Positions 11,401-21,567 of a stretch of DNA of 64,000 bases are shown here, one piece after another. The notes under the pieces are model-generated. The model was not told the DNA's origin and ran no database searches. It was given only the letters and a program-made list of their open reading frames with translations. The translations under genes were made by a program, and so were the position numbers. The stretch lies in assembly GCF_958979055.1 (NCBI RefSeq), contig NC_084892.1, positions 23,958,001-24,022,000 on the forward strand, given 5' to 3'. Numbering within the stretch: the first letter of the stretch is position 1; each line of letters starts with the position of its first letter. This DNA is from Alnus glutinosa (Eukaryota; Streptophyta; Magnoliopsida; Fagales; Betulaceae).

Positions 11401-13316
11401 CATTCTAAATTTAATAATAATTTTAAAAATTAAGTTGCCAAAAAGAAAACAAAAGTCTTCCTCTAAAAGAGGAGAAGAAAAATAGGGCATACCCAGTTCT
11501 TTCGCTGATCTTGTCAAATCGAATTCCATGTTCGTAGGTGTAGGAGTGGGCTATGGATGACAAGTTGACAATCCTGCCCTCAACACCAGTTGCTCTCGCT
11601 GTGTTCTTCATTTTCTCAAGAAGAAGATTTGTCAAGAGAAAATGACCTGGAGATCATGACCAATTAGTGGCAGAGCTGAATTTCTTAACCAGTACTTATA
11701 TATTGAGACAGACATACATTATTAATGTACTTAACTACCCACCTAGATGATTTGTTGCAAATTGCATCTCTATTCCATCCCCTGAAAGCTGGAAAGGGCA
11801 GAACATGACACCGGCGTTGTTTCTGCAAGTCAATTCATTTATTAGTTTGGTAAGACAAACAGATAAAGAGATAGAGAGAGAGGGAGAGAGAGAGAGAGAG
11901 AGAGAGATCACATCAAGATGTTAAGGGGCACGTCGAGAGCATTAAAGCTGTCAACAAATGCTTTGATGGACTTCATGGAGGATAGGTCGAGCTTTAGAAG
12001 GTCCACGCGAGCAGTTTCGTTGCCATTAAGAATATGGTGTTTTGCCGCATTTGCAGACTCCATGTTCCTCGCAGCAATGATGACATGAGCTTTCCGAAGA
12101 GCCAACACCCTTGCTGTCTCCAACCCAATTCCACTTGCCCCTCCTGCGTTTAAATCACCGTCCAGTTTTTCCTCAACAAGTTCAGCAACTTTTACGGTTT
12201 TAATTTTTTAAAAGGGGTCGAATACGTGAATAGCAATATAAAAATAAAATATTGTCTCTCTGCTCGGAAAAAGGAGTTATTGGGTTGGGTTGTGTACACT
12301 TTATTTCTTTCATTTTATCTTTATTCTTAAAACGTTAAAAATTAATGTTTAAAAATAAGTAGAGAGTAAAATAAAAAATTTATTGAAGTTTGCATTGATT
12401 TAAAGAATATTTAAATAATATAAAAAGGGTAAATTTAAAATTAATTATAATAATAAAGAAGCTGAATTTTTTTTAGAGATTTCATTGTTTGGTAAATAAC
12501 AGACATGTATAGAGTAGTGGGTTGTTAGTAATTTATTAATTTTAAAATTATAAAAAGTGATATATGTGATATAAAGTAAAAAGTGTTTGTATAGAATAGT
12601 GAAAAAATTTTGTATTGTAGTGAATTTTTTATGTGAATAATAATTAAAAATTTATTGATGTGATATAAAAAGTAAAAAAAAAAAAATTAGAATGTTTTGA
12701 TATTGGTTATTATTAAAAAATGTAAAAATAAAATAAAATAAAATTAAAATCTATCTCTCCCACTACTCTGCACACGGCAGAGCGTTTCCAAACAAGCCCT
12801 TAAACGATAACCCGACAAAAACAATGACAAAGATCAACAACTGAATCCTCGAAACCTGCGATTGCTGACAAATTGAGAGAACAACACGGCTGTTCTGGTT
12901 GGTGAACAAAGGAAACAAGAAACAACAATAACGTGCAAACAACACCGGTTGGTCCGGAATGGAAAACTGAATGAAAAAGAAACAGAGACCTAAGATGGAG
13001 AAGTCAAACATGGTGCGGGCGTTAGATCAATTACCGGAATTTATTGTTTAATGGGTTCCATTTTGTAGACTACATGTGTAATTAAAATGACATTGATAGG
13101 TTCCATCTCGGGATTATGGGATATGCATTCAAAACTCAGTCGTTAAGACAGTTCAAAAAAGGGAAAAAGGCTTGAGAAAAAAGAAATGCACAGCTGACCG
13201 GTGACAATGGCAGTGAGGTTACTTGCATCAATCCCTGCTGTAACCTGTTCAGCCGTCGAAGCTGATCCGAACCCACTTGGGCCTGCCCTCCCTGTGATCA
13301 GTGAGAAGATCCCCAT
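8204..13316 (-). CDS. Short-chain dehydrogenase/reductase, TIC32-like, eight exons, 322 aa
   Basis: Minus-strand exons in transcript order: 13316-13199, 12143-11912, 11822-11743, 11646-11493, 10170-10092, 9416-9332, 9078-9032 and 8377-8204. Every intron is GT-AG, the phases agree, and the 969-nt sum has no internal stop. The N terminus [20 protein letters not shown] and the rest match the plant TIC32/retinol-dehydrogenase-like group. The Rossmann motif TGGASGIG (about residues 39-46), INNAG (about 117-121), LSS, the catalytic YGQSK (YxxxK), HPG and an LWDFS C-terminal region are all present. Family members are NAD(P)(H)-dependent oxidoreductases. TIC32 itself is a chloroplast inner-envelope protein linked to redox and calmodulin control, but this paralogue's substrate and location are unknown. 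Introns 1, 4 and 5 are filled with MITE-like repeats. The start is the first ATG before the conserved N terminus. Confidence 0.88.
9118..9160 (+). repeat. Poly-G tract inside dehydrogenase intron 6
   Basis: The + strand has a run of about 20 consecutive G with further G runs on both sides (ggtgggggccg…, …tgggccgggggggtg). It lies in the 253-bp intron between exons 7 and 6 of the short-chain dehydrogenase, so the transcript carries the C-rich complement. The DNA could form a G-quadruplex. The run length is also a place where sequencing error is likely. Confidence 0.7.
9595..9995. repeat. Dispersed repeat with ggggtggc end, intron 5
   Basis: This repeat shares blocks with 17975-18480: attacaaatt…ggtattaaaattaatttagag, then aattccgtta…, then a GC-rich part with ggggtggc/gccacccc. 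In this copy the GC-rich part is 9830-9960. Both copies have the same order, so they belong to one family. No coding frame or target duplication was found. It lies in intron 5 of the dehydrogenase gene. Confidence 0.5.
10240..10385. repeat. Short fold-back repeat (tagtcccc…gggga) in intron 4/5 region
   Basis: Left end agtccccgatcacc pairs with right end ggtgat-like agtgataggggacg. The inner A/T-rich arms (tttttattttttaataaaaaaattaaaattta and its complement) pair across a short loop. The same structure recurs at 14090-14275 with the ends accgtctccc and gggggacg…accgtcccc. Both copies are non-coding MITE-like elements. Confidence 0.5.
10579..10870. mobile_element. 292-bp MITE with 8-bp target duplication, intron 4
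   Basis: The two arms are long and well matched: left 10579-10695, right 10757-10870. Examples are cactttttaattttaaacg paired with tttaaaattaaaaagtg, and tttttgaattgggt paired with acccaattcaaaaa. The flanks carry the same 8-bp word taaaatta (10571-10578 and 10871-10878). An 8-bp duplication points to a hAT-related MITE. It sits in intron 4 of the dehydrogenase gene and encodes nothing. Confidence 0.75.
11001..11106. repeat. Near-perfect hairpin repeat, intron 4
   Basis: The left arm acaacaagtgtacaacagct followed by ctcacatggggtggg is matched in reverse complement by the right arm (ccaccccatgtgagag, then gctgttgtacacttgttgt). Only about 16 bases of loop separate the arms. It is a compact fold-back element in intron 4 of the dehydrogenase gene. 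Confidence 0.75.
12484..12805 (+). mobile_element. hAT-like MITE of the 'tgtttgg…ccaaaca' family, intron 1
   Basis: It begins attgtttggtaaataac and ends gtttccaaacaagccct, with the internal blocks ggttgttag, gtgatataaagtaaaaag, tgtagtgaatttttt and gatgtgatataaaaag shared with the copies at 35335-35633 and 36378-36624. It is non-coding. The target duplication was not resolved. It lies in intron 1 of the dehydrogenase gene. Confidence 0.6.
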
Positions 13317-13587
13317 TTCCTTGAATCGCCCTTAAAAAAAAAAACAGAACCTTATCCTTCTGTGGCACCAGTACTGTTTGATTATATGCGTGAGAGACAA
13401 AAGAGAGACCCCTTTTTCTTTTCTTCAGGGAAAAGTGGAGCAGGGCAAGAATGAGGAAAGAGGAAGCATATGCATGACAATAAATATAGGGGTTGGAGTG
13501 TTGTAGGTGGTAAATTTGTTTCCTTCAGACCGAAAGAGAGGTGTGGAATAAATGCTCGCCGGTGAACGGCTGTCAATAACTTAAGAA

Positions 13588-13765
13588 TAATGATTCAATG
13601 CCACTTAAATATACAATTTTTCACCATCTTGCTTATGTGGCAAGGTGGTCCCCTACTACTTTTTGAATTTTTTTTATTTTTTAAAAATAAATTAAAGTGG
13701 GGGACCACCTTGCCATATAGACAATGTGGTAAAAAGTTGTACATTTAGGTGGTAGTGAATCATTA
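13588..13765. repeat. Fold-back MITE upstream of the dehydrogenase gene
   Basis: The ends taatgattcaatgccac and gtagtgaatcatta pair, as do the inner arms ggcaaggtggtcccc and gggggaccaccttgcc. The right inner arm reads ccaccttgccatatag against the left ctatgtggcaaggtgg-like sequence. The loop is AT-rich. No coding sequence is seen. It lies about 270 bp upstream of the dehydrogenase start codon and so within its likely promoter. Confidence 0.65.
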
Positions 13766-16473
13766 CTCGTAACTTAATACCCTCAACGTTCTTTCTATTA
13801 TTTTTTTCATTATTTTTCTAATCTTTATTAGTTTCTCATTAAAACTTATTACTACTTTTCGTATGTATCCATCCACGCTGTCAAAAGGGCAGTCTGGGAA
13901 TGAAGCTGGTGAACTTGTCCTAGACTTGTTTGGCCCGGGTTAGCCCGTCTCTCTCCCAAGTTAGACAATTTAAGACGTTTTGCTGGCTGAATTTTGCGTT
14001 GGGCAAGTTGGTGGTGGGGTTATTAACTTATTAACCCACCCACCAGGGCGGCTGAGCGCCACTTGTTGGGCCCCAAATCTCACTGCTCTATAGGCGAAAA
14101 ATGATTGGTGGGAGACAAACAACCGTCTCCCATTACTTTTTTATTTATTTATTTATTTATTTTAATAAAAAAAAATTAAAATTTATCCTTTAATGGTTAT
14201 TTAAGGACAAATTTTGATTTCTTTTTATTAAAAATGTAAAAAGATGGTGATGGGGGACGAAAAACCGTCCCCATGTTTCGGCCCTCCTCTATAGCCTCTA
14301 TTCCCCTACGTTCTCCTACGGTTTGATAATTATTTTTTGGCATGGTTCCTAATGTCCACACAAATTCAACTCCAACTCAAAACTAATGAAATGAGATTTA
14401 ATAAAACAGAATTGGAGTAAAATAATTTTTCGTTGTAAAATATTTTCAACAAAATCATTTTTCAGAAAAAATAATTTTCTTAAAAATAATTTTTGGTGTT
14501 TGGTCTGCCGAACAGGCAGAAATTTCCAGAATCCGACCAAACTGGTCGAAATCCGGTTGTACTATTCCGATTGTATTGGTCAGATTCCAGCCAATTTGGC
14601 AGGAATCTGATCCGTCGGATTCCGACAATCGGATACCAAAATTAAATGATTTTCGACTGTAGAGTCAGGCCACCAACAAACTCCAATGTCCAGAGGTGAC
14701 AGATTTCATTTAACTATTATTTTCTTTCCCACCAGACACCAAAAAACGTTGAAAACATTTTTCAAAAAACATTTTACGCCAAAACAAACTAAGCACAAGA
14801 CATAAATTAGGATTGAGAAATTAGTGATTCTGTACTATGATTTTAGGAATTGATATTTGATCATGTTTTTCTTTATTATGATTGACTTAATTTGGTTAAA
14901 GCACAAGAGAGAAATATTTGGAAATTCTCTAGGCTCATTGCGATACGTGGGTTTACTTAAGATGAACTTTTTTTTTCCTTCAAAAAAAAATACACTATTG
15001 TTATATTTTGTTACAAAAAAAAAAAAAAAAGGGTATAAATGCTATAATTAATTGAGAATTTTTTATTTTTTTTTATATAGATAATTAATTGAGAATTTTG
15101 GTTCATATATATTCATGCCCAAATGTAAGTCACACTGTATTTCGTAAACATGATGCATACAGCATACTATATTATGTCACTATATAATAAAATTAAGTTA
15201 ATATAATCAAAATGTAGTGTTATTGGATAACTCCTACGATAAACGTAGGCCCTTAAGACCATTCCCAATAAATTATATATTAGAAATCCCTTTGAGCTCT
15301 AATGCTTTTCTTACAAAATCACAGACAATTATTTCTCAAGGATAATGCTAAAAAAAACACTAATTACACATTGATTACATACTCCTCTTCTCATATGGAG
15401 TGAAACTCATCATATATAAACCTCACCCCATATAAAAAGGTGGGTGTGTAATTGATGTGTAACTGAACACCCCCATTTCAAAAATAATGTGTAAAAAAAG
15501 AAAAATGCTAAAATTATAATTTTCATCCAACTATTACATAACTTCCAACTTTCAAGTACATTGAGATGAGACCTATTGTATGAGTCCTACCCCAACATAC
15601 CTTAGGCCATCTCCAGCAATGAAAGCTATAATAGCTAGTGAAAAAAGCCAACTCTCTACTTTAACTATTGTGTATCCTATATTCTTTCAAACAGATTTAT
15701 TATTCAACTATTTATTTTCATTTAAATATTATTTCCCAATCTTTTTTTATTATTTTTTTTCTTTTCCTCATTTTTCCCTTCTTTCTTGGTTTCTCCAGAG
15801 ACTTCTTCCCTTCACCCGGCTCTTCCTTCCCCTTCTTTCTTGTTTTCCTTTCCTCTCTTCCGTTCAAAGGACACACATAGAGAGATGAAGCGAGAGCACA
15901 GAGAGAGAGATTGAGTGAGAGGGGAAAACGAGAGAGAGACTGTGAGATGAGGGAGATCAGTTGTTGATTTATGAGAAGGCCCGTCCACCGGGGCCACCAC
16001 GACCACCCGATCACTAGCCTGATCATCACTGCCACCCATATCGGTACTGCGCACAGTAATTTGTCGACAAATGTCTCAGCGATTGAAGGCCGACTCAGAA
16101 ACTATACACATCGAAGAACGGTTCCTTCATTTTACCGAAAAATCAGCGATGAAATGAGGCCCGATCTACACGGACCATCGACGAGAGAAAGAGAGAGAGC
16201 TTGGGAGGGGTTTATCTTTCCTATTTTCCGGAGATTTCTAAGAAATTTTCAGTAGGTAATTTCATTGAGATTCTACTTTTAATTTTTGTTGATTTATGAT
16301 GATTTTGGTTAGTTGTTCTTGGCCGGTTGTGGTTATGATTTGATAATGGGTGATGATTTTGGTTGATTTTGGGAATGCGTTTTGGTTGTTTGCGGTGATG
16401 AAGGAGAGAAAACACCGGTAGGTTGCGGTGATGATTTTGGTTGATTTCAATTGATTTCAATTGATTTGGGTTG
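13766..16473. other. Intergenic, repeats and low complexity, no gene seen
   Basis: 14090-14275 is a second copy of the short fold-back family seen at 10240-10385. 15340-15480 has a weak inverted repeat (attacacattgattacata, then gtgtaattgatgtgtaact). 15600-15620 starts with ggccatctccagcaatg, a motif common at plant DNA-transposon ends, but I could not pair it with a right end. 15890-15950 and 16180-16200 are GA-rich. The open frames at 15580-16255 come from CT/GA-rich sequence. Confidence 0.45.
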
Positions 16474-16657
16474 TTCTAAAAGAGTCCTTCTACACACCCT
16501 CCTCTCATTCCCCTTATCACCCTTTTATAATAAAAAAATTGATTTTTATTAAAAAGTTGTCTCTGTGATGTGACATCAGAGACAACTTTTTAATAAAAAT
16601 CAATTTTTTAAGAAAAAGAGGGTGATGAAGAGGGAATGGGTGGAGGATGTTTAGAAT
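16474..16657. repeat. Near-palindromic fold-back element
   Basis: The arms pair almost to the centre: ttctaaa…caccctcctc…cattccc on the left and gggaatg…ggtggagg…tttagaa on the right. Inside them, attgatttttattaaaaagt and its reverse complement flank a loop of about 12 bases near 16570. It is a MITE-like hairpin without coding content. Confidence 0.7.
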
Positions 16658-16984
16658 TTCCCGTTCCAAAATATGGGTTTCGTTTAATTTTGTTTGATTA
16701 TTTTATTTGGTAATTGATGAACAATAAATATGCAATGCTGCCTATTTTGGTTAAAATAGCGACTTTGTTGAAGATGACTTTAGAGTTGTACAAACAACTG
16801 AGTGGGATTGAACATGAATCTGAGACCCGTAAAAGAAGTGCTGCTTTCATTGCTAAAGGACGTGTGGCGTGAGTTGTACTCTCAAATCTCAATGCAAAAA
16901 TAGTGATACCTTTTTTAAGAGAAAAGAACGTGAGCTGTGTACTCCTTTTTTACGAGAAAAGGACGTGAGCTGTACGCCCGTCTG

Positions 16985-17180
16985 GCAGTGGAATAATATT
17001 TTTATAAAATTTTTAAACAAAAAGTATTGATATAATATAAAGTAAAAGTAATTTATATAAAAAAGTTAAAAGAAAAAAAAAATTATATTATAGTGAATTT
17101 TTTTTTATTTAAATAATAATAAAAAATAATTAATATAATATAAAAAATAAAAAGTTTTAAAGAATATTTTAAAATTAATA
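16985..17180 (+). repeat. Diverged copy of the 'gtgatataaa' MITE family
   Basis: The internal order (ttgatataatataaagtaaaag, tagtgaatttttttttattt, aaataattaatataatataaaaaataaaaag) matches the copies at 12484, 35335 and 36378. The terminal inverted repeats are not recognisable here. Confidence 0.45.
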
Positions 17181-17974
17181 TTTTTTTAAGAGAAATGAAA
17201 ACAAGAGAAGGGGAATGGAGGGTTTTTTATTTTATTTAAATAATAATAAAAAATGTTATACTCATTTTTTCTTCGCTTCCTTTGGCAAATGAAGTGAAGA
17301 AAAAAAATGAAACATAAAAAAAAAAAAAGGAATAAAATAATATTATTTAAATGATATAAATAATAATAATAATAATAATGTATGGTGTATTTTAATAATA
17401 GATTTTGATTAACCATTTTACATATAAAAATGCATAATTTATTAGGAGTGCTCTAAAATGAACTATCTTCAATCACCTTTTTTTTTTTCTCCTCTTTCTA
17501 TTTTTCTTCAGTTACTCTTATAGTAATATTTTCATTTTTTATAATATTTTAACATAATATCAAAACTACTTGCTGCTTTTTGTCTCACTCTGGATATTTA
17601 TACGACTCACTTGCCCTCTCCTCTTATTAGTGCATTGTTAATCGACTAAGGGCTGTAATGCGCGCTAGAAGGATGATCCATGTACTATTTGAGATATTTT
17701 AAAATTTATGTGGCTCTTAAAATTATCATTGTATCAAAATTTAACAATATCTAATAGTGATTTTAAAAATCACATCAACTTTGGGAGGACATGAGTCTTT
17801 CTTTTAGTATTACTCTTCCCAATGGCTTATTTATTATTATTATTATTTTTTTAATGCAAAATGGTTAACTAAAACCTACTTTTATCGGTTTAGCTAACCA
17901 CTTGTCAAGATCTCATCCAATTGCTTATCTAAACTTCTTTTCTATTTTACTAAAATAATCATTTTTAATTTTTT
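17181..17974. other. AT-rich intergenic DNA, no gene seen
   Basis: Low-complexity A/T sequence with taa/ata microsatellites (17362-17380, 17833-17850). No coding or structural signal found. Confidence 0.45.
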
Positions 17975-18480
17975 TTTATTCATTTTAGGGAAAAATGCAA
18001 AATCAATCTGTTTGGTTTACCTGATTTACAATTAGCTCCATATGGTATCAAAATTAATTTAGAGGTTCATGGAGTATGCCAAAAAAAAAAAAAAAAAAAC
18101 TCTTCGCACTCAAATTCCGAAAAAAAACTTAACGAATTTTGTTAATATGCTACATCATCACTAATAAAATGACAAAACATGTCATTCCTAATGAAATACA
18201 CACACACACATATAACTAGAAAATTAAAGAAATAAAAATGAAAAAATGAAAAGGGTGGCTCATCATCCTCCCCCTTGAATGGGGTGGCTTGCGCGCACGT
18301 GCGCACACACATAACTAGAAAATTAAAGAAATAATAATGAAAAAATGAAAAGGGTGGCTCATCATGCTCCCCCTTGAATGGGGTGGCTTGCCGGCCACCC
18401 CAAGAGGTGGCTAGTGGCGGCGCGCCACCCCAATGATGGTTGGGGTGGGCCGAACCCGAGGAAGTCTGGAGTGGCGCGTC
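17975..18480. repeat. Dispersed repeat with ggggtggc part and internal tandem duplication
   Basis: The first half resembles 9595-9995 (tgatttacaattagctccat, ggtatcaaaattaatttaga). A segment of about 102 bp is then present twice in tandem (about 18204-18305 and 18306-18400). Both units contain actagaaaattaaagaaat, aaagggtggctcatcat and ccttgaatggggtggcttg. The tail is GC-rich with paired ggggtggc/gccacccc words. It is non-coding. Confidence 0.6.
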
Positions 18481-18739
18481 GCCATCCTATGAGCTGATAG
18501 TGGCTCTGGCGTGGTGTGATGCAACGGTGATTTATTAGATTATGAAAAGGATTTCACCACCGTATCTCCACCACAAAAGCCCAACAAAAAATGAAAAAGA
18601 CACCCAAAAAATTAGGCTTGACAATTCGGGTTTGTGTCAACTCGACTGACTCAATTACACAATCAGGTTCAACACGAACCCAACCCGATTATTAATCGGG
18701 TTAAACACTTAAACCCAAACACGACCCGATTGCCAACCG

Positions 18740-19031
18740 AGTTACCCAAACACGATCTGAGGCAACCAAATAGGCATGGGAAGGATCCATCAATATATTC
18801 GTAGAGATTTCCACCTTTGAGGTGAGGAACAATCTGAGGTAGCCAAATAGGATTGGTTTCCTGCATGAGTTTGACAAGATTATAATTGGAGAAGGTAACA
18901 AGTGGAGGGGTTTGGTAGTGGGTGGAAACCGGAGCAGGGGGAGGAAGAGAAATTGGAACCTGTGGTGGGTTAGATACCGGAGCAGGGGGAGGAAGAGAAT
19001 TGGTTGCAGTGAGAGAGTTAGGGGTAGACAT
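18740..19031 (-). pseudogene. Ty1/copia gag N-terminal fragment
   Basis: The minus-strand frame from the ATG at 19029-19031 has a serine/proline-rich leader with a repeated PPPAPVS block, then NYNLVKLMQETNPIWLPQIV and PHLKGGNLYEYIDGS. This resembles the start of plant copia gag proteins (N-Y-x-x-W-x-x-x-x-x-P-x-L-x-G-x-x-L-x-x-x-I-D-G). The frame is lost after about residue 95, where a different repeat begins. A primer-binding site lies just upstream in the element's own direction, supporting the call. The rest of the element is absent. Confidence 0.6.
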
Positions 19032-19100
19032 GGTGGAGGAAAGAAAAAAAAAATTTGTATGTGAAAAGAAAAAGAAAAAATTGGACGTGAGTTAGTACTA

Positions 19101-19114
19101 GGGCTTTGATACCA
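19101..19114 (-). other. Retrotransposon primer-binding site (initiator tRNA-Met type)
   Basis: On the minus strand this reads TGGTATCAAAGCCC, one base away from the usual plant copia site TGGTATCAGAGC. It lies about 70 bp upstream of the gag ATG. Sequence at 19115 and above would then be the 5' LTR of the same decayed copia element; its far end is not identified. Confidence 0.6.
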
Positions 19115-19397
19115 TATAGAATCTTATAATACTTGTTGCTGCCTAACCTTAATGTGGTTTAGGTTGATGTTTATATGGAATAATCAGTTACATGAGTTAT
19201 TGAGATAGCTACACAAGATAAAATAATATTTGAATTTACATGATGATAGCTCTAGGTCTTTCAGTTTCATTTGGAGTCTTTATCCCGAGCTTTAATTAGT
19301 GTGGTTTGAAATCATGGTTGTTGAGGGAGAGATAATATCGCTGATACCCTTAAAGCAGCAACATGTTCTTCAACAACTGGATAAGTAATATTACCTT

Positions 19398-20476
19398 TTA
19401 GAGATTGCGTAGTGGCCAGCACCCTCCCATATAATCACATACAATCACTCCTATGCCTGTCTTCCTATTATGCATATCTATCGGAGCATGATGAGCATCC
19501 CAGTTTACTTTTACTAGCCCCCCTGAAGGAGCCTTCCAACGATGGCAAACCAGTACTCTATATATCTTCACCTTCATATTTATGCAGCTCGACCTGTCCA
19601 TCTTTATATTCTTGAAAGGATTCTATAGCCTTTCTATACAATATGGTTAGAATGACCAAAATCTCCCCATGCATGGATCAAGGAATTTCTTCTTAACCAC
19701 AGGTTTCGTGTTTTGACTGTCATTGCTTCAAAATCATCCTTATCCAATTCATTGTGCATAGAATCTACGAAGGATATAAATTCACTGCGCACCTCACTGC
19801 ATTTTTGAAGCCTCCGGCTACACACACTCCACGCATTTGTAGCTGCTGGGCAATTCCATAATACATGTTCCATTGTTTCCTCCTCCAACACACATACATG
19901 ACATAATGGATCTGACACTGTTTTCTTCTTAAACAAATTTGCTTTTGTCGGCAGTACATGATGATAGGCCCTCCACAATCCAAATGAATATATACTTTTA
20001 CGACATTGGGAACCTCCATCTTCCAGGTGTCTGTATGGCGGGTCGCATAAGAACACTCCCCTCTATCATATGTAGCACATGAATTTGCTAGATGATAGGC
20101 AATTCTTACCGTAAATTCTCCCGTTGTAGAGTACTTCCAAATATTTTGATCTCTGCCATTGTACATACTAATAGGGATCTGCCCTATTTTTGCAGCACCA
20201 TCCCCCTCAATCACTTCGGCAAGCAAGGAAGTATTCCACTTCCACCAACGAGTGTCCTTGTCAAGAAGGCCAAGTCAGCCACCATCGCATCTTCAAAAAG
20301 TTCCCTTCTGGGAGTATAAGTCATACGCACTACCTGATGTGGAATCCATTTGTCATGAAATTTTTTTATTTGCTCACCAGACCCAACTCTCCAAATTAGC
20401 CATTCCTTCATCAAATCTCTGGCAGACCAAATGTTTTTCCATAAATACGAGCTACGGTCTATTTCCTAGTAGCTAG
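19398..20476 (-). pseudogene. Degenerate LINE (non-LTR retrotransposon) 3' region: zf-RVT and RNase H
   Basis: Three broken minus-strand frames follow the order expected at the end of a plant LINE ORF2. First comes WLIWRVGSGEQIKKFHDKWI (20400-20340), the region preceding the zinc-binding domain. Next is the zf-RVT block with LPTKANLFKK, then SDPLCHVCVLEEETMEHVLW and NCPAATNAW (about 19960-19830). Last is the start of the RNase H domain, KAPSGGLVKVNWDAHHAP and GIGVIVCDY (about 19540-19420). Frameshifts separate the pieces. The reverse transcriptase part is not in the window: a CACTA element begins about 300 bp away. Confidence 0.75.
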
Positions 20477-20772
20477 TTTTGCGTTGAGTATGCCACTATA
20501 AGGAAAAAAAGTTCCTTCTTAACACAAAGATGACTCAATATAATTAGGGTTTAAGGCAAAAATTCTAAATGAATTATTTTTAATTTTAATATAATACTTT
20601 TATTAAAAGAAATATGAAAATATTTTTTTTAAAAAAATTGTTTAAATCATTCTTCTTACTTTATGATAGATGGATGTACCAAAATCAAAATAAACAAATG
20701 TCTAAAAGTTTAAAACAATTGAACTTGGTACTTGACGATAAGTTTATCAAATATTTGAACAACTCAGAGTGT

Positions 20773-21115
20773 CACTACAAAAAAAATCGAAAATCGCCAC
20801 ATGCAGTTCGCCGCGTGTACAGTAACTGTACACGTGGCAAACAGTTCGCCGCGTGTAATTAGCCGCGTAGATACACGCGGTGGACCTGGGCAATGCTAAT
20901 TGCACATTTGGCAGCGTGTATTTTAATACACGCGGCCAATTTGCCACGTGTACATTAATACGCGCTGCCAAATGGCAGCGTGTATATATCTACACGCGGC
21001 CAACATCTGGCCGCGTGTACATTAATACACGCGGCCAGATGGCCGCGTGTATTATTATACACGCGGCCAGTTGGCCGCGTGTATTAATGTACACGCGGCC
21101 AGATGTTGGCCGCAG
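20773..21115. repeat. CACTA left terminal repeat and subterminal palindrome array
   Basis: After the terminal repeat, about ten copies of a palindromic word of the form (g/t)gccgcgtgta…tacacgcggcc occur with loops such as ttaata and ttatta. Both orientations are present. In En/Spm such subterminal repeats are the binding sites for the TNPA protein and define the transposition-competent end; that function is inferred here. Confidence 0.9.
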
Positions 21116-21206
21116 TATATTTTATATATATAAATATATATATATATAAATTCTATTTTGTAATTTCTTTTTATTTAAAATATATTTATATATTTTATAT
21201 AAATAT

Positions 21207-21215
<9 letters not shown>

Positions 21216-21295
<80 letters not shown>
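21216..21295. repeat. (AT)n microsatellite inside the CACTA element
   Basis: About 80 bp of uninterrupted ta dinucleotides. The frame of repeated tyrosine/isoleucine across it is an artefact of the repeat. Confidence 0.95.
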
Positions 21296-21299
<4 letters not shown>

Positions 21300-21567
21300 A
21301 ATTATGTTTTTTAATTTCTTTTTATTTAAAATATATATATATATTTATTTTTTACTAAAATTCTCCAAATTTATTTTATCCAAAAATATCACAAAATCAA
21401 ATTGCACAAATTAATCAAAACAACGTTTTTTAAAAATTCGAATACCATGTACTAATAAATATATTCATTACTATATATAACTACTTTCACAACAATATCA
21501 ACAAATTTGAGATTCTTAATTTAATAAAGTTATTCGGTACTAAAAAAAAAAAAAATACACAAAATAT

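Noticed and set aside
15580..16255. Several overlapping open frames around 15580-16255
   Set aside because: They arise from pyrimidine- and GA-rich low-complexity sequence on both strands, and no domain or splice pattern supports a gene.
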